DNA of 64,000 nucleotides from Pseudomonas sp. B21-040 (GTDB lineage: Bacteria; Pseudomonadota; Gammaproteobacteria; Pseudomonadales; Pseudomonadaceae), in assembly GCF_024748695.1 (NCBI RefSeq), contig NZ_CP087176.1, positions 4,271,501-4,335,500 of the forward strand, written 5' to 3'. Of this stretch, positions 34,893-43,752 are shown one piece after another. A program made the translations under genes and the position numbers. The notes beneath the pieces are model-generated. The model was not told the DNA's origin, ran no database searches, and worked only from the letters and a program-made list of their open reading frames with translations. Positions within the stretch are counted from its first letter, which is position 1. Every line of letters begins with the position of its first letter.

Positions 34893-34985
34893 GCGATCAC
34901 CCCGTCCCGTTTTGATAAGTTGGTGTCCTGAATAGCCAAACTCAACCACCCCTATCTCGTCAAGCTCTTCCCATACAACAACAAG

Positions 34986-36023
34986 ATGACGAGTACTGCG
35001 ATGAATTTGGAACATTTCCAGGACCAGCCCCTGCGGGACGTTGACGCTCCAGACGCGTTCGCTCACCACTTCGTTGAGATCAACGGCATCCGGATGCACT
35101 ACGTCGAGGAAGGCCAGGGCCCCCTGATCATCCTCCTACATGGATTCCCCTACCTCTGGTACATGTGGCGGCGACAGATCCCGGCCTTGGCAGCTGCTGG
35201 TTATCGGGTGGTCGCGCCTGACCTGCGAGGTTTCGGCATGTCCGATAGCCCAGCGGCGGTAGAGGCCTATGACATGAGCCAAGCGGTGGGTGACATCGTC
35301 TGCCTGATGGAAGCCTTGGATGAAACCTCGGCGATCGTCGTCGGCCACGACCTCGGTGCGTGGGTAGCCCAAGCCTGCGCCATGCTGCGGCCCGAGCTGT
35401 TTCGTGCACTGGTCATGCTGAACACGCCGGTGCCTCCGCGCGGACGGATCAGGCCCACGGATGGGCTGCGGGCGATGGCCAAGGGCAAGGGCTACCACCA
35501 CCTGTACTTCCAGCAGCTGGAAAAGCCGGACCGTGAACTGGCCGCCGACACGCGCAAGACCTTGCGCAGCATCTTCTACTCGGTCTCGGGCGATGCGGTC
35601 GGTGCCGAGCGCTGGCGCCTGTTCATCGAGCCGGACGAGCCCATCCTCAATGCTTTCACCGACCCTGTTGCGTTCCCCGCCTGGTTGAGCCCGCAAGCGA
35701 TTGACTACTACGTGGATGAGTACACCCGTGCCGGTTTCACCGGCCCCCTGAACTACTACCGCTGCCGCGACCGCAACTGGGAGATCTCCGCTTTTCTCGA
35801 TGGCGCAGTGATAAAGCAGCCCAGCATGTTCATCGGCGGTGCCAACGACCCCTCCATCGAACCGCCACAGATTCACGGGCTATATGACCAGCTCGAAACC
35901 TACCTGGTCGGGCTGCGCAAAAAGTTACTGCTAGCCGGTGTGGGCCACGCCGCGGCGGAAGAAGCGCCAGAGCAGATCAACGCGTTGCTTCTCGAGTTCC
36001 TCGAACAACTGGACGACAACTGA
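34986..36023 (+). CDS. Alpha/beta hydrolase, epoxide hydrolase-like
   Basis: 345 residues. Oxyanion motif HGFPYLWYMWR, nucleophile elbow GHDLGAW with Asp as nucleophile, cap tyrosines in the YYVDEYTRAGFTGPLNYYR region, and catalytic His in GVGHAAAEE. Asp nucleophile plus cap Tyr points to an epoxide hydrolase rather than an esterase. No signal peptide. MNLEHFQ at 35001 is an alternative start. Gene starts the plus-strand run of acyl-CoA synthetase, MFS and exporter. Confidence 0.85.
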   Translation: MTSTAMNLEHFQDQPLRDVDAPDAFAHHFVEINGIRMHYVEEGQGPLIILLHGFPYLWYMWRRQIPALAAAGYRVVAPDLRGFGMSDSPAAVEAYDMSQAVGDIVCLMEALDETSAIVVGHDLGAWVAQACAMLRPELFRALVMLNTPVPPRGRIRPTDGLRAMAKGKGYHHLYFQQLEKPDRELAADTRKTLRSIFYSVSGDAVGAERWRLFIEPDEPILNAFTDPVAFPAWLSPQAIDYYVDEYTRAGFTGPLNYYRCRDRNWEISAFLDGAVIKQPSMFIGGANDPSIEPPQIHGLYDQLETYLVGLRKKLLLAGVGHAAAEEAPEQINALLLEFLEQLDDN

Positions 36024-36060
36024 GTCGGTCCCTCGTTGGCTATACGCCAAGGTATTTCAC

Positions 36061-37716
36061 ATGAACAACAATAAGACGGTGTCCAACATGAATGGACTGA
36101 TGCAGCAACAGCAGCTGCTTATTTCGACGCTCCTCACCCATGCCGAGCGCCACCATGGCGACCAGGAAGTCGTCTCTCGCCGGGTCGAAGGCGATATCCA
36201 TCGGCAAACCTATCGCGACCTCGGGCAGCGCGCACGCTGCCTGGCCAATGCGCTCGCCACGCTCGGCGTCAGCTTTGGTGACCGCGTCGGCACGCTCGCC
36301 TGGAACGGTTACCGCCACATGGAGCTGTACTACGCTGTATCCGGCTCGGGTGCCGTGCTGCACACGTTGAACCCACGCCTGCATGCCGACCAGGTGCAGT
36401 GGATTGCCGACCACGCTGAAGACCGCGTGCTCTTCTTCGATCTGACCTTCCTGCCGCTGGTCGAATCCATCGCCGACAAAGTCTCGACCATCACCCGCTT
36501 CGTGCTCATGACCGATCGAGCGCATATGCCGGCGGTTACCTCGATCCCCGATCTGCTGTGCTACGAAGATTTGATCGCAACCCACACCGATGACTTCGTG
36601 TGGCCAACCTTCGACGAAAACAGCGCATCGTCGCTTTGCTATACCTCAGGTACTACTGGCAATCCCAAAGGCGTGCTCTACAGCCACCGCTCGACGCTTC
36701 TGCACACCCATGCCGCCGCCCTCCCCGATGCCTTGAACTGCTCGGCGCGCGACACCGTCCTGCCGGTGGTGCCGATGTTCCATGTCAACGCCTGGGGGTT
36801 GCCATACATGGCCTGCATGGTCGGCGCAAAACTTGTTCTACCCGGACCGTTGCTCGACGGCGCATCGCTCTACGAGTTGTTCGAGGCGGAGAAAGTCACC
36901 CTGTCCGCCGGCGTGCCCACCGTCTGGCAAGGTCTGCTCGCCCATGTCGAGGCAACGGGCAAGACATTCTCGACCATGCGCCGGACGATAATCGGTGGCT
37001 CGGCCTGCCCTTCGGCCATGATGGCGGCCTTCGAGGATCGCTATGACGTACAGGTGCTGCACGTCTGGGGCATGACCGAGCTAAGTCCGCTCGGGACCGT
37101 TTGCACCCCCAAGGCCAGGCACCTCGCCATGGACAGCGCCGACCGCCGCGTCCTGCAGGCCAAACAAGGCCGGGTCGTGTACGGCGTCGACATGAAGATC
37201 GTCGGCGATGATGGCAAGGAACTCCCCCGCGACGGCAAAACCTCGGGCGAACTGATGGTGCGCGGTCCCTGGATCATCTCCTCCTACTACAAGAGCGACG
37301 CCGGCGATTCGCTGGTGGATGGCTGGTTCCCGACAGGCGATGTCTCGACTATTGATGCCGAGGGCTTCATGCAGATCACCGACCGCAGCAAGGATGTCAT
37401 CAAGTCTGGAGGTGAGTGGATCGGTTCCATTGATCTGGAAAACATCGCCATGGCTCACCCGGCGGTTGCGATGGCTGCGTGTATTGCGGCCTACCACCCG
37501 AAATGGGATGAACGCCCGCTCCTGGTCGTGACCCGCAAACCCGGCAGCGAACTTTCGCGCGACGAATTGCTTGGATTCTATGAAGGCAAGATCGCCAGAT
37601 GGTGGACCCCGGATGATGTGGTATTCGTCGACAGCATCCCGCTCGGCGCGACCGGCAAGATGTTGAAGAACAAGCTTCGCGAGATGTTCCAGGACTACCG
37701 ACTGCCCACCGCCTGA
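36061..37716 (+). CDS. Acyl-CoA synthetase (AMP-binding)
   Basis: 551 residues from [20 protein letters not shown], after AAGGTATTTCAC. ATP-binding P-loop [16 protein letters not shown], motif GMTELSPLG, hinge [18 protein letters not shown] and C-terminal Lys in [12 protein letters not shown]. Resembles medium-chain fatty acyl-CoA and DmdB-like ligases. It would activate a carboxylic acid for the beta-oxidation enzymes encoded at 20.8-24.7 kb. Starts 37 bp after the hydrolase. Confidence 0.9.
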   Translation: MNNNKTVSNMNGLMQQQQLLISTLLTHAERHHGDQEVVSRRVEGDIHRQTYRDLGQRARCLANALATLGVSFGDRVGTLAWNGYRHMELYYAVSGSGAVLHTLNPRLHADQVQWIADHAEDRVLFFDLTFLPLVESIADKVSTITRFVLMTDRAHMPAVTSIPDLLCYEDLIATHTDDFVWPTFDENSASSLCYTSGTTGNPKGVLYSHRSTLLHTHAAALPDALNCSARDTVLPVVPMFHVNAWGLPYMACMVGAKLVLPGPLLDGASLYELFEAEKVTLSAGVPTVWQGLLAHVEATGKTFSTMRRTIIGGSACPSAMMAAFEDRYDVQVLHVWGMTELSPLGTVCTPKARHLAMDSADRRVLQAKQGRVVYGVDMKIVGDDGKELPRDGKTSGELMVRGPWIISSYYKSDAGDSLVDGWFPTGDVSTIDAEGFMQITDRSKDVIKSGGEWIGSIDLENIAMAHPAVAMAACIAAYHPKWDERPLLVVTRKPGSELSRDELLGFYEGKIARWWTPDDVVFVDSIPLGATGKMLKNKLREMFQDYRLPTA

Positions 37717-37857
37717 GGGCCTGCCTCCCTCAACACGCTCGGGCGGGTAGTAACACGTTCCCATGCTTGCCCGAGCCGGGCGCTACTCAAGGCCCGGTTC
37801 ACGAGTCCGATCAAGACAATCCAATAACAACAAGAAGCGCAGATACAAGGAATCGCC

Positions 37858-39174
37858 ATGAATGTTCACCACGCCCTTGCTGACACTATCGAAACTTCAA
37901 CCGCCAGCACGCCCCGACTGTATGCCTGGTGCGTATTTGCACTCAGTTTCGGTCTGCTGATTTCAGACTACATGTCACGACAAGTGCTCAACGCAATCTT
38001 TCCGCTGCTCAAATCCGAGTGGGCACTGAGCGACTCCCAGCTCGGCCTGCTGAGCGGCATCGTCGGTCTGATGGTGGGTCTGTTGACCGTACCCATGTCA
38101 TTAATGGCCGACCGCTGGGGCAGGGTCCGCAGCCTGGTACTGATGGCCGCGATTTGGAGCTTGGCTACACTGGGCTCCGGCTTTGCACAAAATTACCAAC
38201 ACATGCTTCTCGCCAGGTCGTTGGTCGGCATCGGCGAGGCAGCCTATGCCAGCGTCGGCGTAGCTGTGGTGCTTTCCGTCTTTCCCAAGCAGATGCGTGC
38301 GACCCTCATCAGCACCTTCATGGCTGGCGCCATGTTTGGCTCCGTACTGGGCATGGCGCTTGGTGGCATCATCGCCGCGCACCTGGGCTGGCGCTCTGCT
38401 TTCATCGTTATGGCGATATTCGGCCTGACGCTCGCCATCATCTATCCACTTGTCGTAAAAGAGCGGCGCCTTGGCAACTGCACTCAGACCGCAAACCAAC
38501 ACGCCGAAGCAAACGGCAAGAGTCCACTACGTTCGCTGTTTGCCAGTCGTTCGGTCATCAGTGCCTATATCGGCAGCGGCCTGCAGATGTTCATCGGCGC
38601 CTCGTTGATAGCCTGGTTGCCCAGCTACCTGAACCGTTACTACCACATGGGCACCGATCGGGCTGGCTTGATCTCCGCCGCCCTGATCCTGGCGGGTGGC
38701 GCCGGCATGATCCTCTGCGGCATCCTCAGCGACCGCCTGTGCCGCAAAGCTCCCGAGCGCAAGATTTCCCTGGCCGTCGCCTACTGCCTGATCACTAGCC
38801 TATTGCTGTCAGCGGCCATGCTGTTGCCCCCCGGAGTGGCACAACTGGTAGTCATCGCTCTGGCCATGTTGGTGGTCACTGGCACGTTTGGCCCCGCCGG
38901 CGCCGCCATCGCCAACTTGACCCACCCTTCAGTGCACGGCACGGCCTTTGCCATTCTGGCCTTGTCCAATAACCTGCTTGGCCAAGGGCCCGGCCCCTAT
39001 GTCACGGGCCTGCTGGCTGACGCCTTTGGCCTTGATCGTGCTTTCCAGATGATCCCACTGATCAGCATCGCAGCAGCCCTCGTGTTCTGCTACGGCAAGC
39101 GCCACTACCAACGCGATATCCAGAAACTGATGCCGACAGTCGCAGGTGCGACGCCGGCCGGAAGAATGTCATGA
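37858..39174 (+). CDS. MFS transporter (spinster-like)
   Basis: 438 residues, twelve likely spans. Between the second and third spans is the MFS signature DRWGRVRSLVL, and the first span region LLISDYMSRQVLNAIFPLLK is typical of sugar/carboxylate-type members. Placed between the acyl-CoA synthetase and the YeiH-type exporter, it probably imports the pathway substrate or a product. Substrate not predictable. Confidence 0.87.
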   Translation: MNVHHALADTIETSTASTPRLYAWCVFALSFGLLISDYMSRQVLNAIFPLLKSEWALSDSQLGLLSGIVGLMVGLLTVPMSLMADRWGRVRSLVLMAAIWSLATLGSGFAQNYQHMLLARSLVGIGEAAYASVGVAVVLSVFPKQMRATLISTFMAGAMFGSVLGMALGGIIAAHLGWRSAFIVMAIFGLTLAIIYPLVVKERRLGNCTQTANQHAEANGKSPLRSLFASRSVISAYIGSGLQMFIGASLIAWLPSYLNRYYHMGTDRAGLISAALILAGGAGMILCGILSDRLCRKAPERKISLAVAYCLITSLLLSAAMLLPPGVAQLVVIALAMLVVTGTFGPAGAAIANLTHPSVHGTAFAILALSNNLLGQGPGPYVTGLLADAFGLDRAFQMIPLISIAAALVFCYGKRHYQRDIQKLMPTVAGATPAGRMS

Positions 39175-39232
39175 ACGCCCCCATCAAACTGCCCGTGACA
39201 CAACCACTGCCCTGCCCCCAGGAGAGTCTTGC

Positions 39233-40243
39233 ATGAGCTCCGCAACCATTGCCTCGCTGGGGGTACGCAGCCAATTGCTGATGCCCGGCTTTATCGTCAG
39301 CGCCATGGTCGCCGCTGCGGCCACATTCCTCTCCGAGCACTACGGCGCGCCGGTGATGCTCTTCGCACTTCTACTGGGCATGGCGATGAATTTCCTTTCC
39401 GGTGACGGGGTGTGCAAGCCGGGCATCGAGTTCACAGCCCGCGAGATCCTCCGGGTCGGTGTTGCGTTGCTGGGCATTCGCATCACCCTGGAGCAGATCG
39501 TTGCCCTTGGCTGGCAGCCGGTTGTGATGGTGGTGACGCTAGTGGTGGTGACGATCCTGGTGTCCATCGTCGCGGCTCGCGCCATGGGCTTCAGCACCTT
39601 GTTCGGCCTGCTTACCGGCGGCGCCACCGCAATTTGTGGCGCGTCGGCGGCCCTTGCCCTGGCGGCAGCGCTGCCCAGCCATGAGAAGAAAGAGCGGGCG
39701 ACGCTCTTCACAGTCATAGGCGTTTCGGCGCTGTCCACCATGGCAATGATCCTTTACCCGATGATTGCCCAGTTTTTCAACCTGAGCCCGCTCCACGCAG
39801 GCTTTTTCCTCGGCGGCACCATTCACGATGTAGCCCAGGTGGTTGGCGCCGGCTACGGCATGTCACACGAGACCGGCGACAGCGCCACGGTCGTGAAACT
39901 GATGCGCGTGGCGATGCTGCTACCGGTAATTCTGTGTGCGGCCATGATCACCCGCGCCCGCGGCGTCGAACCTGGCAGCAAGCGACCACCGCTGCTGCCG
40001 TGGTTCGCGGTGGGATTTGTAATCTTTGCCGCAGTCAACAGCACCGGGGTCATTCCACAGATGGTTCAGGACGCCGGCAACAGCCTGTCACGCTGGTGCC
40101 TGGTGATCGCCATCAGCGCACTGGGCATGAAGACGCAGCTCAAGGAGCTGGCCTCGGTGGGGATCAAACCCATTCTATTGATGGTGGGAGAAACCGTATT
40201 CCTTGGCGCACTGGTGTTGGCAATGCTGCACTGGGCCATGTAA
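39233..40243 (+). CDS. YeiH/UPF0324 membrane protein, putative sulfate exporter (TauZ type)
   Basis: 336 residues from MSSATIASLGVRSQLLMPGF with AGGAGAG upstream. About ten spans, with conserved TGGATAICGASAALALAAAL and GGTIHDVAQVVGAGYG. Members of this family (COG2855) have been proposed as sulfate exporters in taurine and sulfolactate degradation (TauZ, SuyZ). With a TauD-like oxygenase upstream, sulfur dissimilation is a possibility. The frame opens at 39146 but overlaps the MFS gene. Confidence 0.85.
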   Translation: MSSATIASLGVRSQLLMPGFIVSAMVAAAATFLSEHYGAPVMLFALLLGMAMNFLSGDGVCKPGIEFTAREILRVGVALLGIRITLEQIVALGWQPVVMVVTLVVVTILVSIVAARAMGFSTLFGLLTGGATAICGASAALALAAALPSHEKKERATLFTVIGVSALSTMAMILYPMIAQFFNLSPLHAGFFLGGTIHDVAQVVGAGYGMSHETGDSATVVKLMRVAMLLPVILCAAMITRARGVEPGSKRPPLLPWFAVGFVIFAAVNSTGVIPQMVQDAGNSLSRWCLVIAISALGMKTQLKELASVGIKPILLMVGETVFLGALVLAMLHWAM

Positions 40244-40268
40244 ACCGAACCCCTGCGGGGTCATCGCC

Positions 40269-40291
40269 GCTCTGGTCAAACAGAGCTTTTT
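40269..40291 (+). terminator. Rho-independent terminator after the YeiH gene
   Basis: GCTCTG, loop GTCAAA, CAGAGC followed by TTTTT. 26 bases after the stop. Confidence 0.8.
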
Positions 40292-40337
40292 GCCGCGTCG
40301 GAGCTGTGTACCAGTTGCTCCGTTACGCGGCTTTTTT
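40292..40337 (+). terminator. Second, longer terminator
   Basis: GCCGCGT-CGGAGC and GCTCCG-TT-ACGCGGC form a 13-bp stem with one bulge, then six Ts. Directly follows the first. Confidence 0.8.
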
Positions 40338-40394
40338 ATATCGAGATTTGCTTGTTTCGGCTTTCCTGCTATGAGCCGTCTCGCCTTCTTACGA

Positions 40395-40465
40395 ATGTCC
40401 GTATGGGTCGTTTACTACCCTCCGCGACAGACAGAAAACGGCCCGAATCAGTCAGCATGCCAAGA
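40395..40465. repeat. Degenerate Pseudomonas intergenic repeat
   Basis: Begins GAATGTCCGTATGGGTCG and later has AAAACGGCCCGAATCAGTC. GGGTCGTTTA and the ACGGCC half resemble copies at 43068-43142. Confidence 0.55.
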
Positions 40466-40565
40466 AACGGCTCGAAGCGATTTTTAGCACCGTCCTGCTA
40501 CGCTTTTTAATTTCTCGAGTAGATTTAAGGTAACCACTCACAAAATCTTGTTGAGGTTGCGAAAC

Positions 40566-41009
40566 GTGAGAGCCGGATTGATTGGGGCCGCCGTCATCAT
40601 CACGGTGATGGGTGTAACAACGCAGAGGTTCATGGAGTGGAAATCGTTCGAGAACGAGCGAAAGGAGGCCCTGTGCAGGTCAGTACAGCAGCATATGAAA
40701 ACCCTGGAAACTCGAGCACGAGCGATGACTGCGGGGCTGTCTATGGAAGCTTACGCCGAGGCGGAGAGTTCTGAGGTGGACGAATTAGTCAGCGCGTTGG
40801 ATACCGCAAACAATGACGCGGAGGTTGAAGCGGTCATAGACGCACACGCCGCAAAATTGGAGGCAAAGGACGCAGCGACCGATGCAGAACTGAAAAACCT
40901 GGGGAGTCAGCATTTTCTCGAACAACAACTCAAAGAACAGCGAATAACCACGGACATCAAGCAGGAAATCAAACGCACCGAGAAGGCTGTAACTGAGTCC
41001 TGTAATTAG
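40566..41009 (+). CDS. Hypothetical membrane-anchored coiled-coil protein
   Basis: 147 residues from a GTG (VRAGLIGAAVIITVMG), 9 bases after TTGAGG. One N-terminal hydrophobic segment, then a long Glu/Lys/Ala-rich helix (about 25-140) of coiled-coil type. There is no known domain. Ends KAVTESCN, 27 bp before the next gene, which may be cotranscribed. Upstream TTG codons could also start. Confidence 0.55.
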   Translation: MRAGLIGAAVIITVMGVTTQRFMEWKSFENERKEALCRSVQQHMKTLETRARAMTAGLSMEAYAEAESSEVDELVSALDTANNDAEVEAVIDAHAAKLEAKDAATDAELKNLGSQHFLEQQLKEQRITTDIKQEIKRTEKAVTESCN

Positions 41010-41035
41010 TCCTGGCTCCAAGGAGTGAATTCACT

Positions 41036-41713
41036 ATGACCCCGGCCCATAAACTGTTTGTTGGCGTTGCAATGGCCAGCCTGCTACTTGGCGGTTGCAC
41101 CTCCCAGGTCACTGAGCGCGAGCAGTACTCCGGCTTCCTGTCCAACTACAACAACCTGGAAGAAGTGACCACCGCCACCGGTGAGAAGGCAATGCGCTGG
41201 GTGAGCCCGTCCTGGAACCCGAATGCGTATGACACCATCGCGTTCAGAACGCTGGAGTTTTACCCCGCGCCGAAGCCCAATGAACAAGTCAATCAGCAGA
41301 CGCTGGTCGAATTGCAGGACTACATGTCCAGGAAGGCCAAAATCGTGCTGGGCCAGAAATACCGGAGGGTATCTAACGCGGCCGCTGCACCGGCCGGCTC
41401 ACGCCCCCTGATCCTGCGTGCGGCGATCACGGGCGTCAGTGCCTCGAACGAAGGCATGAAGTGGTATGAAGTGATGCCGATCGCAGCCGTTGTCGGAGCG
41501 ACACAGGCTGCCACCGGGCACCGGGATCAAGACACGAATATCTACTTCGAAGCCGAGTTCATTGACGCGAGAACCAATCAGACCATGGCCAAAGTGGTAC
41601 GCAAGGTATTCGGCAGCCAGCTAGAGAACGAGAGCCAGCGCATCACCACTAAGGACTTTAAAGCCGCTATCGACAAACTGAGTACTGATCTCTGGACGTT
41701 CATCCACAGTTGA
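41036..41713 (+). CDS. DUF3313 lipoprotein
   Basis: 225 residues. A lipobox LLGGC at Cys 21 follows a signal helix, so the mature protein is lipidated. The sequence FLSNYNNLEEVTT and AITGVSASNEGMKWYEV are typical of DUF3313. Ribosome binding site AAGGAG at good distance. Probably an outer-membrane lipoprotein of unknown role, as in related pseudomonads. Confidence 0.8.
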   Translation: MTPAHKLFVGVAMASLLLGGCTSQVTEREQYSGFLSNYNNLEEVTTATGEKAMRWVSPSWNPNAYDTIAFRTLEFYPAPKPNEQVNQQTLVELQDYMSRKAKIVLGQKYRRVSNAAAAPAGSRPLILRAAITGVSASNEGMKWYEVMPIAAVVGATQAATGHRDQDTNIYFEAEFIDARTNQTMAKVVRKVFGSQLENESQRITTKDFKAAIDKLSTDLWTFIHS

Positions 41714-41787
41714 CCGTTACAAACCTTTCAGCTTTTTTTCTCCCTCCTCTGGCATCCTGCCGACGCGGCTAAAGGAGTGTGAGGCTC

Positions 41788-43038
41788 ATGATGAAAACCA
41801 CTGACAAGTCGGGCGGTACTTCCACTACTGCGCCAATCCAGAAGGCGTCAACCGGCAATGTCTGGCGCACCCTGCCTGGTGGCATCTGGGCGCTCGGCTT
41901 CGTCTCGATGCTGATGGACATCTCCTCAGAGATGATCCATGCATTGTTGCCGCTCTACATGGTGACAGTACTGGGTACCTCCGTCCTGGCGGTGGGTCTC
42001 ATCGAGGGAATAGCCGAGGCTACAGCCTCGATCACCAAGGTATTCTCCGGGGCGCTCAGTGATCGATTGGGCAAACGCAAGCTGCTGGCGGCGCTGGGTT
42101 ATGGACTGGGGGCGCTGTCCAAACCAATCTTTCCTTTGGCGGGCTCGCTGGACTGGCTGACCGGGGCTCGCTTTATCGACCGTATCGGCAAAGGGATTCG
42201 CGGTGCCCCGCGCGATGCATTAGTGGCCGACATCACACCACCCGCGGTACGCGGGGCGGCTTTCGGCCTGCGTCAGACGCTGGATACCGTTGGTGCATTC
42301 CTGGGGCCGTTGCTGGCGATTGGTTTGATGTGGCTGACCGCGAACCACTTCCAGACCGTGTTCTGGGTGGCTGTCATCCCGGCCTTCCTCGCCGTCGCTG
42401 TGCTGCTTTTGTTCGTTCATGAGCCCAGACAAGTGCAAGGGCCGCAACGGGTGCGTACGCCCTTGAGTCGGCGGGAACTGGCCCGACTGGGCGCCGGTTA
42501 CTGGTGGGTGGTGGGTGTCGCTTCGGTGTTCACCCTGGCGCGATTCAGCGAGGCCTTTCTGATCCTGCGCGGCCAGGCTGTTGGGCTGGCGCCGATGTGG
42601 GCGCCAGCGGTACTGGTCCTGATGGCAGTGGCGTACTCGCTGTCAGCCTATCCCGCCGGGGCATTGTCTGATCGTGTCAGCCGTGTGCCGGTGCTCGGCA
42701 TAGGTCTGATATTTCTGATGGCTGCCGATTTGACGCTGGCGTTTGTGCCGGGTATCGCGGGGCTGGTCGTCGGCGTCGTTCTATGGGGGCTGCACATGGG
42801 GTTTACCCAGGGGATATTCGCCGCCCTCATCGCCGATTGCGCGCCGGCTGAACTGCGTGGGACGGCATTTGGCATGTTCAATTTGTTGACCGGACTGGCC
42901 TTGCTGATGGCGAGTGTCATCGCGGGGGCGCTATGGGATACGGCAGGCTACCAAGCGACCTTCTTGATGGGAGGGGGCTTTGCTGTTTTGACTTTTTTGG
43001 GGTTGTGGGTGATCCGATCGAAAGTCCAGGTTCGATAA
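41788..43038 (+). CDS. MFS transporter
   Basis: 416 residues from MMKTTDKSGGTSTTAPI with AAGGAG 11 bases upstream; the GTG at 41779 is too close to that site. Twelve likely spans. Signature LSDRLGKRKLLAALGYG between spans 2 and 3, RIGKGIRGAPRDALVADITPP after span 4. Resembles uncharacterised MFS proteins of this kind. A metal, sugar or drug substrate cannot be chosen. Confidence 0.85.
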   Translation: MMKTTDKSGGTSTTAPIQKASTGNVWRTLPGGIWALGFVSMLMDISSEMIHALLPLYMVTVLGTSVLAVGLIEGIAEATASITKVFSGALSDRLGKRKLLAALGYGLGALSKPIFPLAGSLDWLTGARFIDRIGKGIRGAPRDALVADITPPAVRGAAFGLRQTLDTVGAFLGPLLAIGLMWLTANHFQTVFWVAVIPAFLAVAVLLLFVHEPRQVQGPQRVRTPLSRRELARLGAGYWWVVGVASVFTLARFSEAFLILRGQAVGLAPMWAPAVLVLMAVAYSLSAYPAGALSDRVSRVPVLGIGLIFLMAADLTLAFVPGIAGLVVGVVLWGLHMGFTQGIFAALIADCAPAELRGTAFGMFNLLTGLALLMASVIAGALWDTAGYQATFLMGGGFAVLTFLGLWVIRSKVQVR

Positions 43039-43067
43039 CAACGCCCAGTCACGACCATCAGGACGAC

Positions 43068-43142
43068 AAGTCCGTCTGACGTTGGTCGATTGCAACCCCT
43101 CACAACAGGTAGCAAACGGCCAGAAACCGTCAGTGGCCGGAG
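43068..43142. repeat. Degenerate Pseudomonas intergenic repeat
   Basis: GTCCGTCTGACGTTGGTCG ... CAAACGGCCAGAAACC is a variant of the class seen at 40395-40465, lying in the gap between two same-strand genes. Confidence 0.55.
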
Positions 43143-43216
43143 CAATAACAAATGAGTAGCTATGCTTGGTGTGTTGCCAGACGCTGGTAACGACTTCGTG
43201 AATGGAGGGGTTTGAG

Positions 43217-43702
43217 ATGCAACTCATCACGTTGAAAATCGATAAACCGGAAGTGACGAACTTCATTTTAGGTCAGACGCACTTCATCAAGTCCGTCGAG
43301 GACATCCACGAAGCGCTGGTCAATGCTGTACCAGGTATCCAGTTTGGTGTGGCCTTTTGTGAAGCCTCTGGCAAATGCCTGGTGCGATGGTCCGGCACCG
43401 ATACCCCAATGATTGAACTTGCACAGAAGAATGCGAAAGCCATCGCCGCAGGCCATAGCTTCATCATTTTCCTGGGCGACGGTTTCTATCCGCTGAACGT
43501 GTTAAACACCATCAAAATGGTTCCAGAGGTCTGCCGTATCTTTTGTGCAACAGCCAATCCAACCGAGGTGATTCTCGCTGAGACGGAACAAGGGCGAGCA
43601 ATCCTGGGCGTAGTGGATGGCTTTTGTGCCAATGACATTGAAGGCGATGAAGACATTCAGTGGCGCAAGAATCTGTTGCGACAAATTGGCTACAAACAGT
43701 GA
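43217..43702 (+). CDS. Adenosine-specific kinase-like protein (PF04008 family)
   Basis: 161 residues from MQLITLKIDKPEVTNFILGQ. The C-terminal block LNVLNTIKMVPEVCRIFCAT followed by ANPTEVILAETEQGRAILGV is the hallmark of the adenosine-specific kinase family, first described in archaea. Family biochemistry in bacteria is little known. GGAGGGG precedes the start. It lies 50 bp before a histidine kinase gene on the same strand. Confidence 0.8.
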   Translation: MQLITLKIDKPEVTNFILGQTHFIKSVEDIHEALVNAVPGIQFGVAFCEASGKCLVRWSGTDTPMIELAQKNAKAIAAGHSFIIFLGDGFYPLNVLNTIKMVPEVCRIFCATANPTEVILAETEQGRAILGVVDGFCANDIEGDEDIQWRKNLLRQIGYKQ

Positions 43703-43752
43703 GTTGCAGGGTTGTCCAATCGACCTATCAGGATGTTCAGGGAACCCAATCG

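Larger units (their letters stand above)
40244..40565. other. Intergenic region with terminators and a repeat
   Basis: Holds two terminators and a 70-bp degenerate repeat, listed separately. No gene is supported. Confidence 0.6.
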
